Shown: positions 1 to 10,846 of the stretch, in pieces
Layout of the letters: each line of letters opens with the position of its first letter
How positions within the stretch are numbered: position 1 is the first letter of the stretch
Source of the DNA: Leucocoprinus leucothites
Taxonomy: Eukaryota; Basidiomycota; Agaricomycetes; Agaricales; Agaricaceae
NCBI GenBank assembly: GCA_013368445.1
Contig: JAACJO010000011.1
Location: 434,001 to 498,000 of the forward strand
Length of the DNA stretch: 64,000 nt
Direction of reading: 5' to 3'
The notes under the pieces: model-generated
The model's database searches: none
What the model was told of the DNA's origin: nothing
Seen by the model: only the letters and a program-made list of their open reading frames with translations
Program-made: the position numbers and the translations under genes

Positions 1-1400
1 TCATTGGTCCTGTTCGAGCATGCGAATGGATGAAGTATTTCCAGGAAAACTATCCAAACCTACGTATTGTTCAAGTAGAATCATACACTGAAAAGCAGAC
101 GACAATCGTACATCAAGGAAGGAAGCAACTCGAACCCCATCTCCCTGGTGCATTCCGACACCAACTGGTAGAAGCCATCAAGGCGACGCATGCTGAGATG
201 TTGGAGCCGCCAGAGAAAGTGGCGAAGAATCCCGAGTGGCTCCAAAAATGGGTGCCTTCAATCAAACGGGAAATAGATTGGGATGGGGTTTTGAGTGCTG
301 GTGGAGGTCAAGTAGGAGCCGTAGTCGGTGGTGCAGCGGTGCCGAGACCAGCTCCAGAGAATGGAGAGGCTGAAGGATCGGATATAGACAGGGAACCTGA
401 CGTTCTGACAGTGGGGTTGATAGGTATGGTTGTTGCATCACTACAACAGTGAGAAGCCTAACATACTCAGGTCAACCAAATGTTGGTAAGTCATCACTGC
501 TCAATGCACTCTTTGGTGCTCGTCGAGTACGTGCGTCGAAAACACCCGGCAAGGTGAGGCTAGGCACCTTAAGTTAGCCCATCTCGAATGCTGAGAGGTC
601 CCTAGACAAAACATTTTCAGACACTATATTGGACGAATGATGTTCGCCTTGTGGACTGTCCAGGTCTTGTTATACCGAACTACGTACCTATGGAAATGCA
701 GGTATGCACAGCTCTTACTGATTCCAGAGCTCTCGTTTACTGGCTCAAAATAGGTGTTATCTGGCACCTTGCCGATATCCAAGATATCAGCAATACCTGC
801 ATGTATAAACTACGTAGCCAAGCTTCTTCCGCTCGAACAGGTGTATAAACTCAGCCATCCAGCGGCGGCAGAACTTCCTCCCGAAGACAAAAGGACTTGG
901 AGAGAAGGTACGCATCCGCCAAAGCCCAAACCAGTTCAATGGACCGCCATGGACATCTTGAATGCATTTGCGGATACCAAGGGCTGGTTTACGGCTAAGG
1001 CAGGTCGTCCTGATATTCATAGGGCTGGAAATGCTAGTAGGTGCCGATGCACTTCCTCGGTCGCAAGATTGACTGATCATCTACCCCAGTTCTACGCGCA
1101 CTTGCTGAAGGTCGGTTGTCATGGGCTTTTTGGCCATCAAACACCTCCTTGGACTTGGTGAGGAAAGAGAATCCAGAGCCTGATGCAGGAATATGGGTTC
1201 CAAGGGAGAATGACGGAGGCGACGAGAGTGAGGAGGACATTAATGAGGAAGTTGAGGAAGAGGTCGGGAGCGACACAAGTTCAGAGATACTCTCTGATGT
1301 TGAAGAATCTGAAGAAGACCTACCAGCTGTTAACGCTGTGAGATTCAGCGCCTTGCAGATTAACGACGGTGAGAGCGATAAAGATGATGAAGAAGCATAG
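1..1400 (+). CDS. GNL1: GNL1-type circularly permuted GTPase, 5' truncated by window edge
   Basis: This is the C-terminal part (about 392 residues) of an HSR1/MMR1-family GTPase. The reading frame is open from base 3 and runs off the left edge. Proposed exons are 3-423, 471-553, 621-701, 754-1036 and 1090-1400. The G1/P-loop GQPNVGKSS follows the first intron, and the G3 motif DCPGL lies in exon 3. In this family the G4/G5 motifs come before G1 (circular permutation), so they should lie mostly upstream, outside the window. After the GTPase domain comes a conserved segment (HRAGN...ALAEGRLSWAFWP) that matches GNL1 rather than LSG1 or NOG2. The protein ends in a strongly acidic tail rich in Glu, Asp and Ser, also typical of GNL1. 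Family members are linked to ribosome biogenesis or nuclear/nucleolar GTP-dependent steps; the exact role here is inferred. Confidence 0.88.
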
Positions 1401-1645
1401 CGGAAATACATCGTAGGATTTTCATGTGGCATATCCCATGTGAGCACTTCATAGATGTCATGTGCGATAAAAGTATCCGGACATCGCTTCTTCTGCTCGG
1501 ACTCTATTTAGACCATTGTTAGACCTGAAAAACTTCTCCGAAAATCATCTGCAGGTGGTTGTCATTTGACAATACTGTTCTCAACCGACGGTCCGGGCTG
1601 TAGCTTTTGTAGTCAGAAATCCGCTTGTACGGTTGGAATATACAA

Positions 1646-1652
1646 TATAAAA
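1646..1652 (+). promoter_or_regulatory. TATA box of the first CE12 gene
   Basis: TATAAAA lies 48 bases upstream of the chosen ATG at 1694, inside the 293-base gap after the GNL1-like gene. The rest of this gap shows nothing else I can name. Confidence 0.5.
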
Positions 1653-1693
1653 GCAAGACAAGCCAGTAGTTGCACGCCACCAAACAAAACAAA

Positions 1694-2629
1694 ATGCGCC
1701 TTCTTACTTCATTAATTGCTGCTACTCTCTTGGGTTACACGGCGAATGGCCAAACCGTCTACTTAGCTGGAGATTCAACAATGGCACGCGGAGGAGGAGG
1801 CTCTGCTGCGCCTGGGACGGATGGTGAGCACCGAATCAGCGAGGTGAGAAAATACGGCACTCACCCAGTTTCACAAGGTTGGGGCCAGTATTTAGGCCAA
1901 TATATGTCGATCCCGGTTGTGAATGACGCCATTGCTGGTCGCTCGGCTAGATCATACACCGATGAAGGAAGATTTAACACTCTTATCAACACAGTCAAGA
2001 GCGGCGACTTTGTTATCATTGAATTCGGCCATAATGATGGAATGAGTGGATCTGTCGACAACGGTCGCCAGGACGCTTTCGGTGACGGGTATGACACTAC
2101 CACAACTGTGACTAACTCGGCGTCAGTCATTCTGCCCTACTTAAGAATACCGTTAGCTCATCTCCGTTTAGAGGTCAACAGATCGTGATCCATACTTTCC
2201 CCTTCTACATTCAGAACGCCGTTACGGCTCTTCGAGCTAAAGGCGCAATCCCTATTGTATCTTCTCAGACTCCTACCAATGACTGGACTAACGGACAAAT
2301 TGGAGCTGGACCACGATTCGTCGCATACGCACAGACTGCCGCCAGTCGCACAGGCGCGACCTATGTCGACCATTATTCCTATGTTGCTCAAGCATACGAT
2401 AGGCTCGGACAGACAGCTGTTACCGCTTTCTATCCGGTTGACCATACGCATACGAGTATTGTAGGTGCAAATGTGGTTGCCCAGGCATTTGTGAGAGGAT
2501 TGCTTTGTGGGAATAGCGCATTAAAGTCGAAGGTGAACTCCGCTGGTCAGAATGTTCCCAGTAAGCGTTTTCCACCATAAGTCCGAGTTAAGATATATGT
2601 TCATGGATAACACAGACGGCTGTTTGTGA
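1694..2629 (+). CDS. Secreted rhamnogalacturonan acetylesterase (CE12), copy 1
   Basis: A 258-residue SGNH hydrolase expected to remove acetyl groups from the rhamnogalacturonan I backbone of pectin outside the cell. Exons are 1694-1823, 1878-2121, 2172-2560 and 2616-2629. The protein starts with a hydrophobic signal peptide (cleavage likely near residue 19-20), then carries block I GDST with the nucleophilic serine, block III GHND and the C-terminal DHTH motif supplying the catalytic Asp and His. The last exon encodes only NGCL, restoring the C-terminal cysteine expected in the family. I start at ATG 1694; a longer open frame exists upstream but lacks an ATG. Intron 1 (54 nt) has no stop and keeps frame, so a retained form would also be open; the second copy and the family consensus (G-W-G after the Gly-rich loop) support removing it. 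Exons 2, 3 and 4 match copy 2 in length exactly. Confidence 0.9.
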
Positions 2630-2865
2630 TCGTATTCCAGCGCCGGAATAGGAGATGCACTGAGAGTATGAGTGTAGGACAAATTGTCAGAAATGATTAA
2701 ATGTTAATGATTTTCGACGCTTGGAATAACACATTGTTTACTCTTATTTGATTGACCCCTGAACGCGTCGCGTCTTGCGTGATTGAGCTGACAGTAAGGA
2801 CAAGTTCAACTCAACCTCTCTGCTAGGGATCAATACGTGCCCATAGCCTCATACTCCTTTTCACG

Positions 2866-3589
2866 ATGACAGTAAGATCACATTTACCTACAGATGTTCA
2901 CTCTTTGACTCTTGTTCTAGGACCTCACTTTCTGCTACATACATATGACCCGGAATGATCTCCTGCTGCTTGATACGATAGATTCCCTTGAATATATCAA
3001 GGGAGACCTTTCAGATGACGGTATGTGATAGAATTCTCTGTTGGATTTTATGCTGAAGTCTCTGCAGAACTTGATATCCCTCCACACTTGGTGCCTCCCA
3101 ACCCAGATGATTCCGACAGTGAGTTTCTTTACAAACGTGGCTAGGCCGTGTATGCTAAAGGCCTTTCCATCAGTCCTACCTTCTCAGGTGCACCCATCAT
3201 ACCCCTATGGTAATCCAACCAACATCAAGCACCCAGCAGCACGTCCACGCCCTCCCTATGACCCTACATCACGCGCTTTATTTGAGGACATGGGTTACGC
3301 CGGTGGGGGTATCAATGGTGCTCTGAGATGGCGAGATTTGGCACTGGATGAACTCCTACCAGTTGATGAAGAGAAAGAAGAGGTACTGCGTGCGATACAG
3401 GCCAGGAAGATGGCCAGTGGGACGTCGGGACATAACCCTCAGCCCCAGCAACATCAACCTCAAGCCCAAGCTGATCAAACAATGGATGACGATGAAGATG
3501 AAGAAGGAGACGAGAACGATGAGAATGGCGAAGCTGAAGAGGAAGAAGAGGACGAAATTGAGGATGATCTTGATGCTGAAGAAGAATGA
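2866..3589 (+). CDS. APC15-like acidic-tail protein (anaphase-promoting complex candidate)
   Basis: A 190-residue protein from exons 2866-2871, 2921-3020, 3068-3118 and 3174-3589. The first exon holds only Met-Thr. The central region contains a WRD...LPVDEEKEEVLRAIQARK segment resembling the conserved helix of APC15/Mnd2, and it is followed by a Gln/Pro linker and a long Glu/Asp-rich C-terminus, which is also an APC15 feature. In other organisms APC15 is a small APC/C subunit that promotes Cdc20 turnover in the spindle checkpoint. The assignment rests on this short similarity and overall composition; the protein is longer at its N-terminus than typical APC15, so it could instead be an unrelated acidic protein. 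It sits between the two esterase genes and reads in the same direction. Confidence 0.45.
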
Positions 3590-3990
3590 GGTAAGCCCCA
3601 CTTCCATGACTCGTATTTCAGAGACTCACTCGTATTCAAGGCCCGTTGGCTGCGGTTAAAGTTGTTTTTTCCGGTGGTTAAGATTTATATCCGCATGATG
3701 GTCGTATATGCGCGGTCCGACGCCCGGAGAGTATGCGTGCCGGTTCATTGGCCTTCTTGAAGATCAGAGGTAGATCATGGGATCAAGCACGTCTTTTATG
3801 CAGTCTATTCTGGACTCTGAATGTACACCTCCTATGTCGATCACGAAGCAGTTTCAGGGAAAAGTGTGTACTTCTCGTGCAAAATCTCCGAATACACCCC
3901 ACTCTCCTGGCGGCTGAGGTGGCCCGTCTATCCGCTTTTCCGAACTTTTAAACCTTGGAAACGGTCGACTAGTGCGACGTGCTAAACAGT
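3590..3990. other. Intergenic stretch between APC15-like gene and second CE12 gene
   Basis: About 400 bases without a supported gene. A 72-codon open frame at 3733-3951 has no recognisable similarity or splice context and looks like chance. This stretch must hold the promoter of the second esterase gene, but I see no clear TATA box. Confidence 0.5.
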
Positions 3991-4915
3991 ATGTTCATGC
4001 TTCAAGTACTGGGACTATCTCTTCTTGTCCTCCGCGCTGTGTCTCAGACGGTGCGGCTTGCGGGTGATTCCACCATGGCTGTAGGTGGAGGTGGTAGCGG
4101 CACGCAAGGTGCGTCCTCTGTCTAGAAAAGCTTTCAAAGGAATGTTGAAATATCATTTTCTAGGCTGGGGTGTCTTTTTGTCCCAGTTTCTAACCATACC
4201 CGTTGTCAACAATGCTGTTGGTGGCGAAAGTGCTAGGTCCTACAGTGACCAAGGACGTTTTGATTCCCTCGTCAACAGTGCCCAGAGGGGTGATTTTGTT
4301 ATTATCGAGTTTGGTCACAACGATGGAAGCGCAGGAGCTGTGGATAATGGAAAGCAAGACGCTGTTGGTGATGGGTACAACATCACAAGCACCGTCACCA
4401 ATGCAAGGTTCGAGAACCTCTTCCTGACCAGTCTTACATGTACTCATGAGATTTTCCCAGTGGTCAGCATATTTTGATCCACAGCTTTGCTTTTTATATC
4501 GAGAATGCCATCGTCGCTTTGCTCAACAAAGGCGCCATTCCAATCATCTCATCTCAGACACCAGACAACATTTGGGCCAACGGCCAGATCGCAGGACCGA
4601 ACCGATTTGTTACATACGCACAGAGTATTGGAACCAGGAGGAGTATCACCTATGTTGACCATTACGCCTACACTGCTGCCGCCTACGATGCTCTTGGTGA
4701 AACACAGACAACCACATTCTACCCCAACGACCATCTTCATACGAGCCCTGCTGGTGCGCTTGCCGTTGCGAAAGCTTTTGTTCGTGGGTTGCTATGCGGT
4801 AACAGTTCTCTCAAGTCCAGGGTCAACTCTGCTGGGCAAGCTGTTCCAGGTGTGTGCTCACGAATCAGATCTTAAATCAAGCCTAAAATAATCTGCTCAA
4901 GGTGGTTGTGTGTAA
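3991..4915 (+). CDS. Secreted rhamnogalacturonan acetylesterase (CE12), copy 2
   Basis: A 254-residue paralogue of the gene at 1694-2629. Exons are 3991-4108, 4164-4407, 4461-4849 and 4902-4915. The signal peptide is about 19 residues. The SGNH motifs are GDST near the N-terminus, GHND in exon 2 and DHLH near the C-terminus. Exons 2, 3 and 4 have the same lengths (244, 389 and 14 nt) and the same intron phases as copy 1, while the intron sequences have diverged. The final exon encodes GCV, giving the terminal cysteine. The family deacetylates rhamnogalacturonan, and two copies suggest an expanded pectin-degrading capacity. The last intron ends in AAG rather than the more usual CAG or TAG. Confidence 0.9.
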
Positions 4916-5205
4916 TCAAAGTTCAGCCGAAAAACCATACTAGAAACTTGTATCTTATCCATTAGTGCTGTAAAAATTCGATTTGGAAGTAACCTCTTGC
5001 TCTCTCGGTTTTCCAGCTCTTACTCGTCGTGCTTTGGCAATCCATAATTATAAATGTCAAGCAACACCCGCTGGAATTGATACATGTATATAAGATGGAG
5101 TTGGTTCCATACGTTATCATAGCTATTCTGCTCTGTAAGGTCAGTCGTACAATGCTTCGACTACGCTAGTCTACCTACGTGGATCATTGCTTTCCTTGGT
5201 GCCTT

Positions 5206-6111
5206 TCACTGCTGCATTTTCTCTACATCTTGTATGCCTTCACAGACATCATAAGAGGAAGAAGAGGAAGAATGAAGGTGTGCATGGTGAGATGGAGTAG
5301 GGAAAAAATCCAAGTCAGATGGAGAATGAGGATCTGGGCGGCTGTTGCGATCATGTGGTGAGCATGGACCAAAGGGAGGCCCTGGATGGCGAGGATGGTG
5401 AGGATAACCCGGGAAAGGGTGTGGTGGCGGAGGGGGAGGAGGGGGCCCACGAGGTCCATGAAATTCATGACCCCAAAGAGTTATGTTCAAGGAAGGGGAC
5501 AGAGGCAGGAACGGAGGATGATGAGAAAATCGGTCCTTGGGTATGTGTGGATGGTGCCCATGGTGGCCACGATGTCCATGAGATTTGTGAAACTCCTGAC
5601 CAGTTTCCTCGTCAATGGGAGATTGGCCGGGACGAGGAGGCGGAGAGGGGGGAGGGTGAGTTTCCCAGGGACGGTGCCAATCTGGGAAAGGTGGTGGTGG
5701 AGGTGGTGGTACCCCATATGTCAGAGTGAGTTCTGGGAATGGATGGGCGAAATGAGGTGGGGCGGGGCGAGGATAACCAGGAGGGAATGGTGGTGGAGGG
5801 GGTTGAGGATGAAAGGCATATACATTGTGGACCACGTCTTTAGCTATAAGCTGGGGGGCAGAAATATCCTTGACGGTGAATCTAATGCTCTCCCCGTGTT
5901 TATGCGTGGTAGCATAGAAATCCTGGAGCTCTTCTTGAGAGTTTAAAGTGATTTCTTCGCCTTCAGTATCAATATATGAGATGCCAATATTGGTCGCTGG
6001 AATTAGGAACATAGTCGATAGCTTTTCAGCAAGAACATCCCATTTCGGCAGCTCTCCCATAGTGATGCGGCGAAGAATATCTCCGTGCTTGAGCTTAAAG
6101 ACGATCGTCAT
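5206..6111 (-). CDS. PB1-domain protein with long Pro/His-rich low-complexity tail
   Basis: An intronless 301-residue protein. Residues about 2-82 form a PB1 domain: a basic cluster near the start (FKLKHGDILRR) and an acidic OPCA-like segment (DTEGEEITLNSQEEL), so both interaction faces needed for front-to-back PB1 pairing appear present. From about residue 95 onward the chain is almost entirely Pro, His, Gly and Phe, with several runs of 6-8 prolines, followed by a Ser run near the end. No catalytic domain is visible. PB1 domains usually build scaffolds in polarity, autophagy or kinase signalling; here the partner is unknown. The antisense strand is also open for over 180 codons, which is a by-product of the biased composition. 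Function is not known. Confidence 0.75.
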   Translation of the reverse strand: MTIVFKLKHGDILRRITMGELPKWDVLAEKLSTMFLIPATNIGISYIDTEGEEITLNSQEELQDFYATTHKHGESIRFTVKDISAPQLIAKDVVHNVYAFHPQPPPPPFPPGYPRPAPPHFAHPFPELTLTYGVPPPPPPPFPDWHRPWETHPPPSPPPRPGQSPIDEETGQEFHKSHGHRGHHGHHPHIPKDRFSHHPPFLPLSPSLNITLWGHEFHGPRGPPPPPPPPHPFPGYPHHPRHPGPPFGPCSPHDRNSRPDPHSPSDLDFFPTPSHHAHLHSSSSSSYDVCEGIQDVEKMQQ

Positions 6112-6149
6112 GGTGTAGGTCGAGATGAAAATACAGTATCGAAGCAGGG

Positions 6150-6156
6150 TTTTATA
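6150..6156 (-). promoter_or_regulatory. TATA box of the PB1-domain gene
   Basis: TATAAAA on the minus strand, about 40 bases upstream of the ATG at 6111. The remaining gap to 7156 (about 1 kb) has only short, unconvincing open frames on both strands. Confidence 0.45.
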
Positions 6157-7156
6157 GGTCTTTAATAAGTTGAATGGAGTGGAATCAGATATGCTGCGGT
6201 GATGCTGCGCAGTGCCCTAGTCGCCTGAGTGACCCCTGCCATTGGATGCTGAACTTGCGATCGTCGGGGGAAAATATATAATTATACCATCTCGGTTCCC
6301 AGCTACCTTTGACACTAGGCGTATGAGATAGACCCAGGATTTGAGATATTTATAGCCCATGGGGGCCTAAGAGCAAGAGGATATGCCCTTGTAGTAACGA
6401 TGATGGAGTGTCTATGATACGTGCATAATGGAAGGATCCATAAAGAACCCGACGAGGTAGTAGCATGCCTGGTGGGGTAGCGATAGTAGAATTTTGCCGA
6501 GTTAGTAAAGTGGAAGAGAAGAACCATAACAGCAGGATAATCTTGCATAATAGAACAAAACACCTGTGTGCTGAATGGCCCTGCAATGACTCGGGAAGTT
6601 CCTCCATAGAGCATTAAATTTTTTTCTAATCTTCTCCACGTTCCCGATGACATTGCTCTCACGCAGCGTAGAATCTTCGAGTATCGATCGTGGGTGGCGA
6701 TTGTAGGGCTTTCCCCTGAATGTTCATAGATGCAGATGGTGAATGTAACGATCACCACCCAGCGTGAAAGATGTGAAGGTAAGACCGTCCAGTTTCCAGT
6801 TGGATTTGAGGTTAAAATACGCAGGTGGGTTGATTGAGCGTGCTAGTCCACTCCTCAGCGGCGGCCGGTATTATGTTGTTCACCGTAGTATGTGTAGCAG
6901 CGCCGTATCTGGACTTGGAAAAGTAGTAGTCTTGAAGTCTCCGTCAAAGCTGAAGACTGGATTTTACCAGGTTCGACAAGATGAACCATAGAAGCATTTC
7001 CGTCAGCGCCTAGAAGCCTTATCCAGGGCAATAAATCCCGCCAGTGCTTCAGCAGTCGCGGTGATATGGGTGTGGATAACAGGCTGCCGGACAATTGTCG
7101 GTATTGAAGGGCACGTGATCCAGCCTGCCTGTGAGGCAGGACGGATTGGGGGGAAG

Positions 7157-8563
7157 ATGATGGACAACTCGTCACAATGGCTCACTCTGCGGTCAACCGA
7201 CGATCACAGCTCTACACTCAGGCCATATGCGCGCTCCATGGATGCCTACACTGCACGATCATCTTTTGACCGGAACTCTGCAACAAAACGCAACCCGAGC
7301 GGGCTCAATCACCTGAAGCAAGCATTACCCTCCCGGAGCCTGACAGCTTTGAGCACGCCTCATGACCAGATACTCGAGAAGATGTATAAACATCCGGGCA
7401 AATCAGAGAGTGCGTTGCCCCTGCCCATCGAGGTAGATGTCAACTCCCCGCCACCTGCTCCTGATGATTCCCAAAGAGGAGATGCACACCACATGTCAAT
7501 AAATCCCATCGAATCGAATACGTACCCGAAGACGGGGTCACGCTCGCTAAATGAACCTGTGAATGCTCGCGACGGAGCCGTCAGCGCAACGCCGACAGCT
7601 TCCTTTGCAAGCAACCCTTTTCCAGCAACAAGACTCTACGACCCCTTTGACGGCTCGCCCCTTGGTATCATTGTACCCGCTGAACTAGGTGGACGCGACG
7701 GAGAGGACATGTATACGAACACTGCCAGCCATTCCAATGAAGACATGTGGTCTCATTTATCCCGAGTCCTTGACCTCCAGAACCAGATCACTCGGATGCA
7801 TGTTGAAATGGAAGGTGTTGGCCTTGGAAAGCAGATTGACGGCAAAGGGAAGGGTCCACTTGGAAGTTCCTCACGGCCTACAGGCTTTTCTCGCCCTAGA
7901 ACGACGAGTACGAGCTCTGTTCCTGGGGGTGACGTCGGAGACGAAGAAGGTGTCGGAGCTGTAGATGAAGAGGCGGAGAAGTCGAAGGCCAGGGAGAGAG
8001 AGTTCAAAAATCTGGCTACGCAATTTGAAGGCAGAAAAGAAGCAATTAATGCCATGATGGGCAAGGTTAGTCTATCTCTACAACAGAGCATTAAGGCCTA
8101 GAATTCTGACTCGGTCAATTTATCCTAGCTCGATGACCTTTCTCAGGCACTCGCTGAATTTCACTCGCTCCAAGCTCCCAAAATCGAGCTTCCGAACTCT
8201 TCAAGGAACAATTCTCTCAATAATGCAAGCACTACCGATCAGATCCATATGCCTGTCATCATCCCTCCCAGCGATACTGCTTCTCCCGTTAGCCCAGGAG
8301 AATCCAGTTTACAGCCCCCTAACACTGCTACGCGTTTACCCACCTCTTATCTCCAGCCTACCCGTCATGACCGAGCTTCAAATATATCATCCAATCCTGC
8401 GTCGAGTGCCCAGCCCCTGCCACAACCCCTGCGTCGCAAAGGACCTGCAGTTCCTGCGCTGATCATCAACTCGATTGAATCAGACTCTCAGGTTCACATG
8501 ATTGATAGCCCGCTCTCTACACCCAGTCTTAATAAGTCCTTACGCGAGGAAGATGCTGGTTAG
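7157..8563 (+). CDS. Orphan Ser/Pro-rich protein with central coiled coil
   Basis: A 447-residue protein from two exons, 7157-8065 and 8129-8563, joined in phase 0. I chose the first of two adjacent ATGs (7157 or 7160); the open frame extends further upstream but without an ATG. Most of the chain is disordered and rich in Ser, Pro, Thr and Asn. A central stretch (about residues 200-330) has helical, charged heptad-like character, starting around HLSRVLDLQNQITRMH and resuming at KSKAREREFKNLATQFEGRK, and it continues across the splice site into LDDLSQALAEFH. I do not recognise a family. A coiled-coil scaffold or adaptor is the most that the sequence suggests. Confidence 0.6.
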
Positions 8564-9340
8564 GGAGCTCGACGCCGACATGTTGTGTAGAATTTCTATT
8601 TATGACAGCATCCTTTTCAAGGGCCCTTTTATCCGTCTTGAAAAGAGCTGGGACCCAGTAGCAACCTGCCGTGTACCGCGTCATGCCTTTTTCGTAGATT
8701 TTCGCCACATGATAATACCCTGGCTATCAAGAAGTCTGATTTACATGACCGCAGTAAACTTTACTGGTCTCTTCTTTGTTCAGCACTAAAAATCCCTTCA
8801 CTTCCTCTTCATTGCATATAGTCTTGAAGAACACTCTTTTCTCCAAACACCTTCATGGGTCTGGGCCTCAAGAGTGTGTATGTGAGGGACGGAAGACACC
8901 CCATAAATAGTAACGAACGACAGCCCTGAATACGAGGATCTTATATTTCCCACCTTCATGAGCAGTTATGAACTTCGCGTGTCCTCAGCCGTTTTTTGCC
9001 CGATAACCACCACTCTCTTTTTTCTCTCAAAGGACTCGAAATAACTACATCATGATCAATTCAGATATTATCCTCATCTATTCACATGGTCAAGTCTGAT
9101 GTTGCAAAATAGACCTTGTTCACCAACTGACTCGTACAATTTTTCCCCGTACCTTTCGCAACAAAAAGAATTACATCAAGCTGAAGCGCCCCCACTATTA
9201 AGCGGCACTCCGCTAAGTATATAAACACGCTTGAGTGTAGGCTTCCTACTCCCTTCACGCACCTCCTTCACCGTTTGACTTCCCCCTGGTTCCTGGTCCA
9301 ACCATATCCGAGCCGAAGGCAGGGCACTCGAGGAAAGACA
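8564..9340. other. Intergenic region with TATA box of the GH16 gene
   Basis: About 780 bases with no convincing gene. TATATAAA at 9218-9225 lies 116 bases before the GH16 start codon and is followed by pyrimidine-rich sequence, as expected of a fungal core promoter and leader. Open frames at 8502-8789 lack signals and overlap the end of the previous gene. Confidence 0.5.
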
Positions 9341-10846
9341 ATGCACACAAAACCTCCCACGTTTTCCTCTCGATGGTTGGCTTTTATTATGCTACTTGGT
9401 GACCTCGTACTACCCGTGCATGCCGCCACGTATAATTTGGCGAAAGAATATTCAGGCCCGACTTTTTTCGATGAATGGGCATTTTACGGTCAAGGTGAGT
9501 GTCCGAGGATATCTCAACTCGCTTTACCTAGTAAAACTAATCTAATGTCGCCAACCACAAATTCTACAGCTGACAATTTGACCAACGGGGACGCTCAGTG
9601 TGTTCATTTGTTGGAGTTAAGCGCACAAGAGAACGCTAATTCTGTCCGTTGCCAGATTTGTTAGCGCCGCTCAGGGGGCGCAGGACAGACTCGCGTATGT
9701 GGACACAACGACAAACCATGCAATTATCAAGGTCGATAATACATCCACCGTTGCGGGCCTCGATAAAAGGAATACGGTTCGAATTCAAACAAATCATATG
9801 TTCTCCATTGGGAGCGTATGGATAGTGGACATGCTTCACGTCCCCTATGGAGTGAGTAGTTACCAGCCTCGAGATCAATAACCCAGCTAGACAAAGTGAC
9901 GGTCGACTTGATAGTGTTCTGTCTGGCCCGCATTCTGGTCCAAAGCGCCAACCTGGCCAGAAGGAGGGTGCGTAGCTGTGATTTTGAATTATTTCTACGG
10001 CCACTGAGGAAGACCCCTCAGAGAAATAGATACGTTTGAGGGTGTCAATATGGTCCAAAACAACCAAATGGGCCTCCATACGAACCCAGGCTGCAAACAA
10101 GTCCAGCCGAATCAAACAACCAACTCCACCTGGATTCCTAGTACAGACTGCTCGGTCCAAGCAAATAGCAACCAAGGATGTATCGTCCTCGATCCTGATA
10201 CTACATCATATGGAGCTGCTTTTGCAAACGCTGGAGGTGGAGTATGGGTCACTGAGTTTGCTCAAACTGGTATCTCGTGCGTAGTGCTTCCCTGTTTTTG
10301 ACGCAACTACCCCCATTGCTAAGAAGTCCGGATCAATGAGCTGATTTTGCCTTGTATAGGATTTGGTTCATGCCAAGAGCCAAAGTACCGAGTGTTATCT
10401 CATCGAATTCCTCAACGATCGATACGTCAGCCTTTGGTACTCCGACTGCCAATTGGCCAACCGGGGGTTGTCCTATGGATACTTATTTTTCGCCTCAGAA
10501 CATTGTCTTTGACATCACCCTCTGTGGAGGTACACGTTTCATTTAAGTTCTTCTGTGTCCTCTGATTTTTATGGCCTCATAAACAGATCTTGCGAGGCCG
10601 CCAAATATATTCTCGCAGACATGTCCAGGTGTTTGTTACAATGATTGGGTTCTTGGCAATGGCTCCAACTACAACACGGCATATTTTGAGATCGCGTCAA
10701 TGCGCGTGTTCAGTCAGTCTGGCACCAACACAGTCGTCAGTCCAAACGCGGCGCTTGGGCTTCTGGGCTCTGCCTCCAGGCAGATCCTGACATATATCGG
10801 AGCTCTGTTTGGTGTGGGTCTCGTTGGGTGCCTATTTGGCCTGTGA
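9341..10846 (+). CDS. GH16 endo-beta-glucanase-like protein, secreted and probably GPI-anchored
   Basis: A 371-residue glycoside hydrolase family 16 protein assembled from seven exons: 9341-9494, 9570-9597, 9656-9851, 9915-9967, 10022-10276, 10360-10529 and 10587-10846. An N-terminal hydrophobic signal ends near VHA. The GH16 catalytic motif EIDTFE spans the exon 4/5 junction (EGG|EIDTFEGVN), giving both the nucleophile and acid/base glutamates, preceded by the typical WPAFW strand. Conserved Cys residues around NPGCK and CVC YND-type segments match the basidiomycete laminarinase-like branch. The last 30 residues are hydrophobic (after SGTNTVVSPNAALG), which fits a GPI-anchor signal or a single membrane anchor. 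Such enzymes act on beta-1,3/1,6-glucans of fungal walls, so a cell-wall remodelling role is likely. Despite many short exons there is no frameshift. Confidence 0.87.

Noticed and set aside
2561..2580. Read-through C-terminus of the first CE12 gene without the last intron
   Set aside because: Splicing gives a four-residue last exon with the conserved Cys, exactly as in the second copy; the unspliced end lacks it.
5319..5946. Long plus-strand open frames antisense to the PB1-domain gene
   Set aside because: They are mirror products of the Pro/His/Gly-biased coding sequence on the minus strand; their Trp/Arg/Gly-rich translations resemble no protein.
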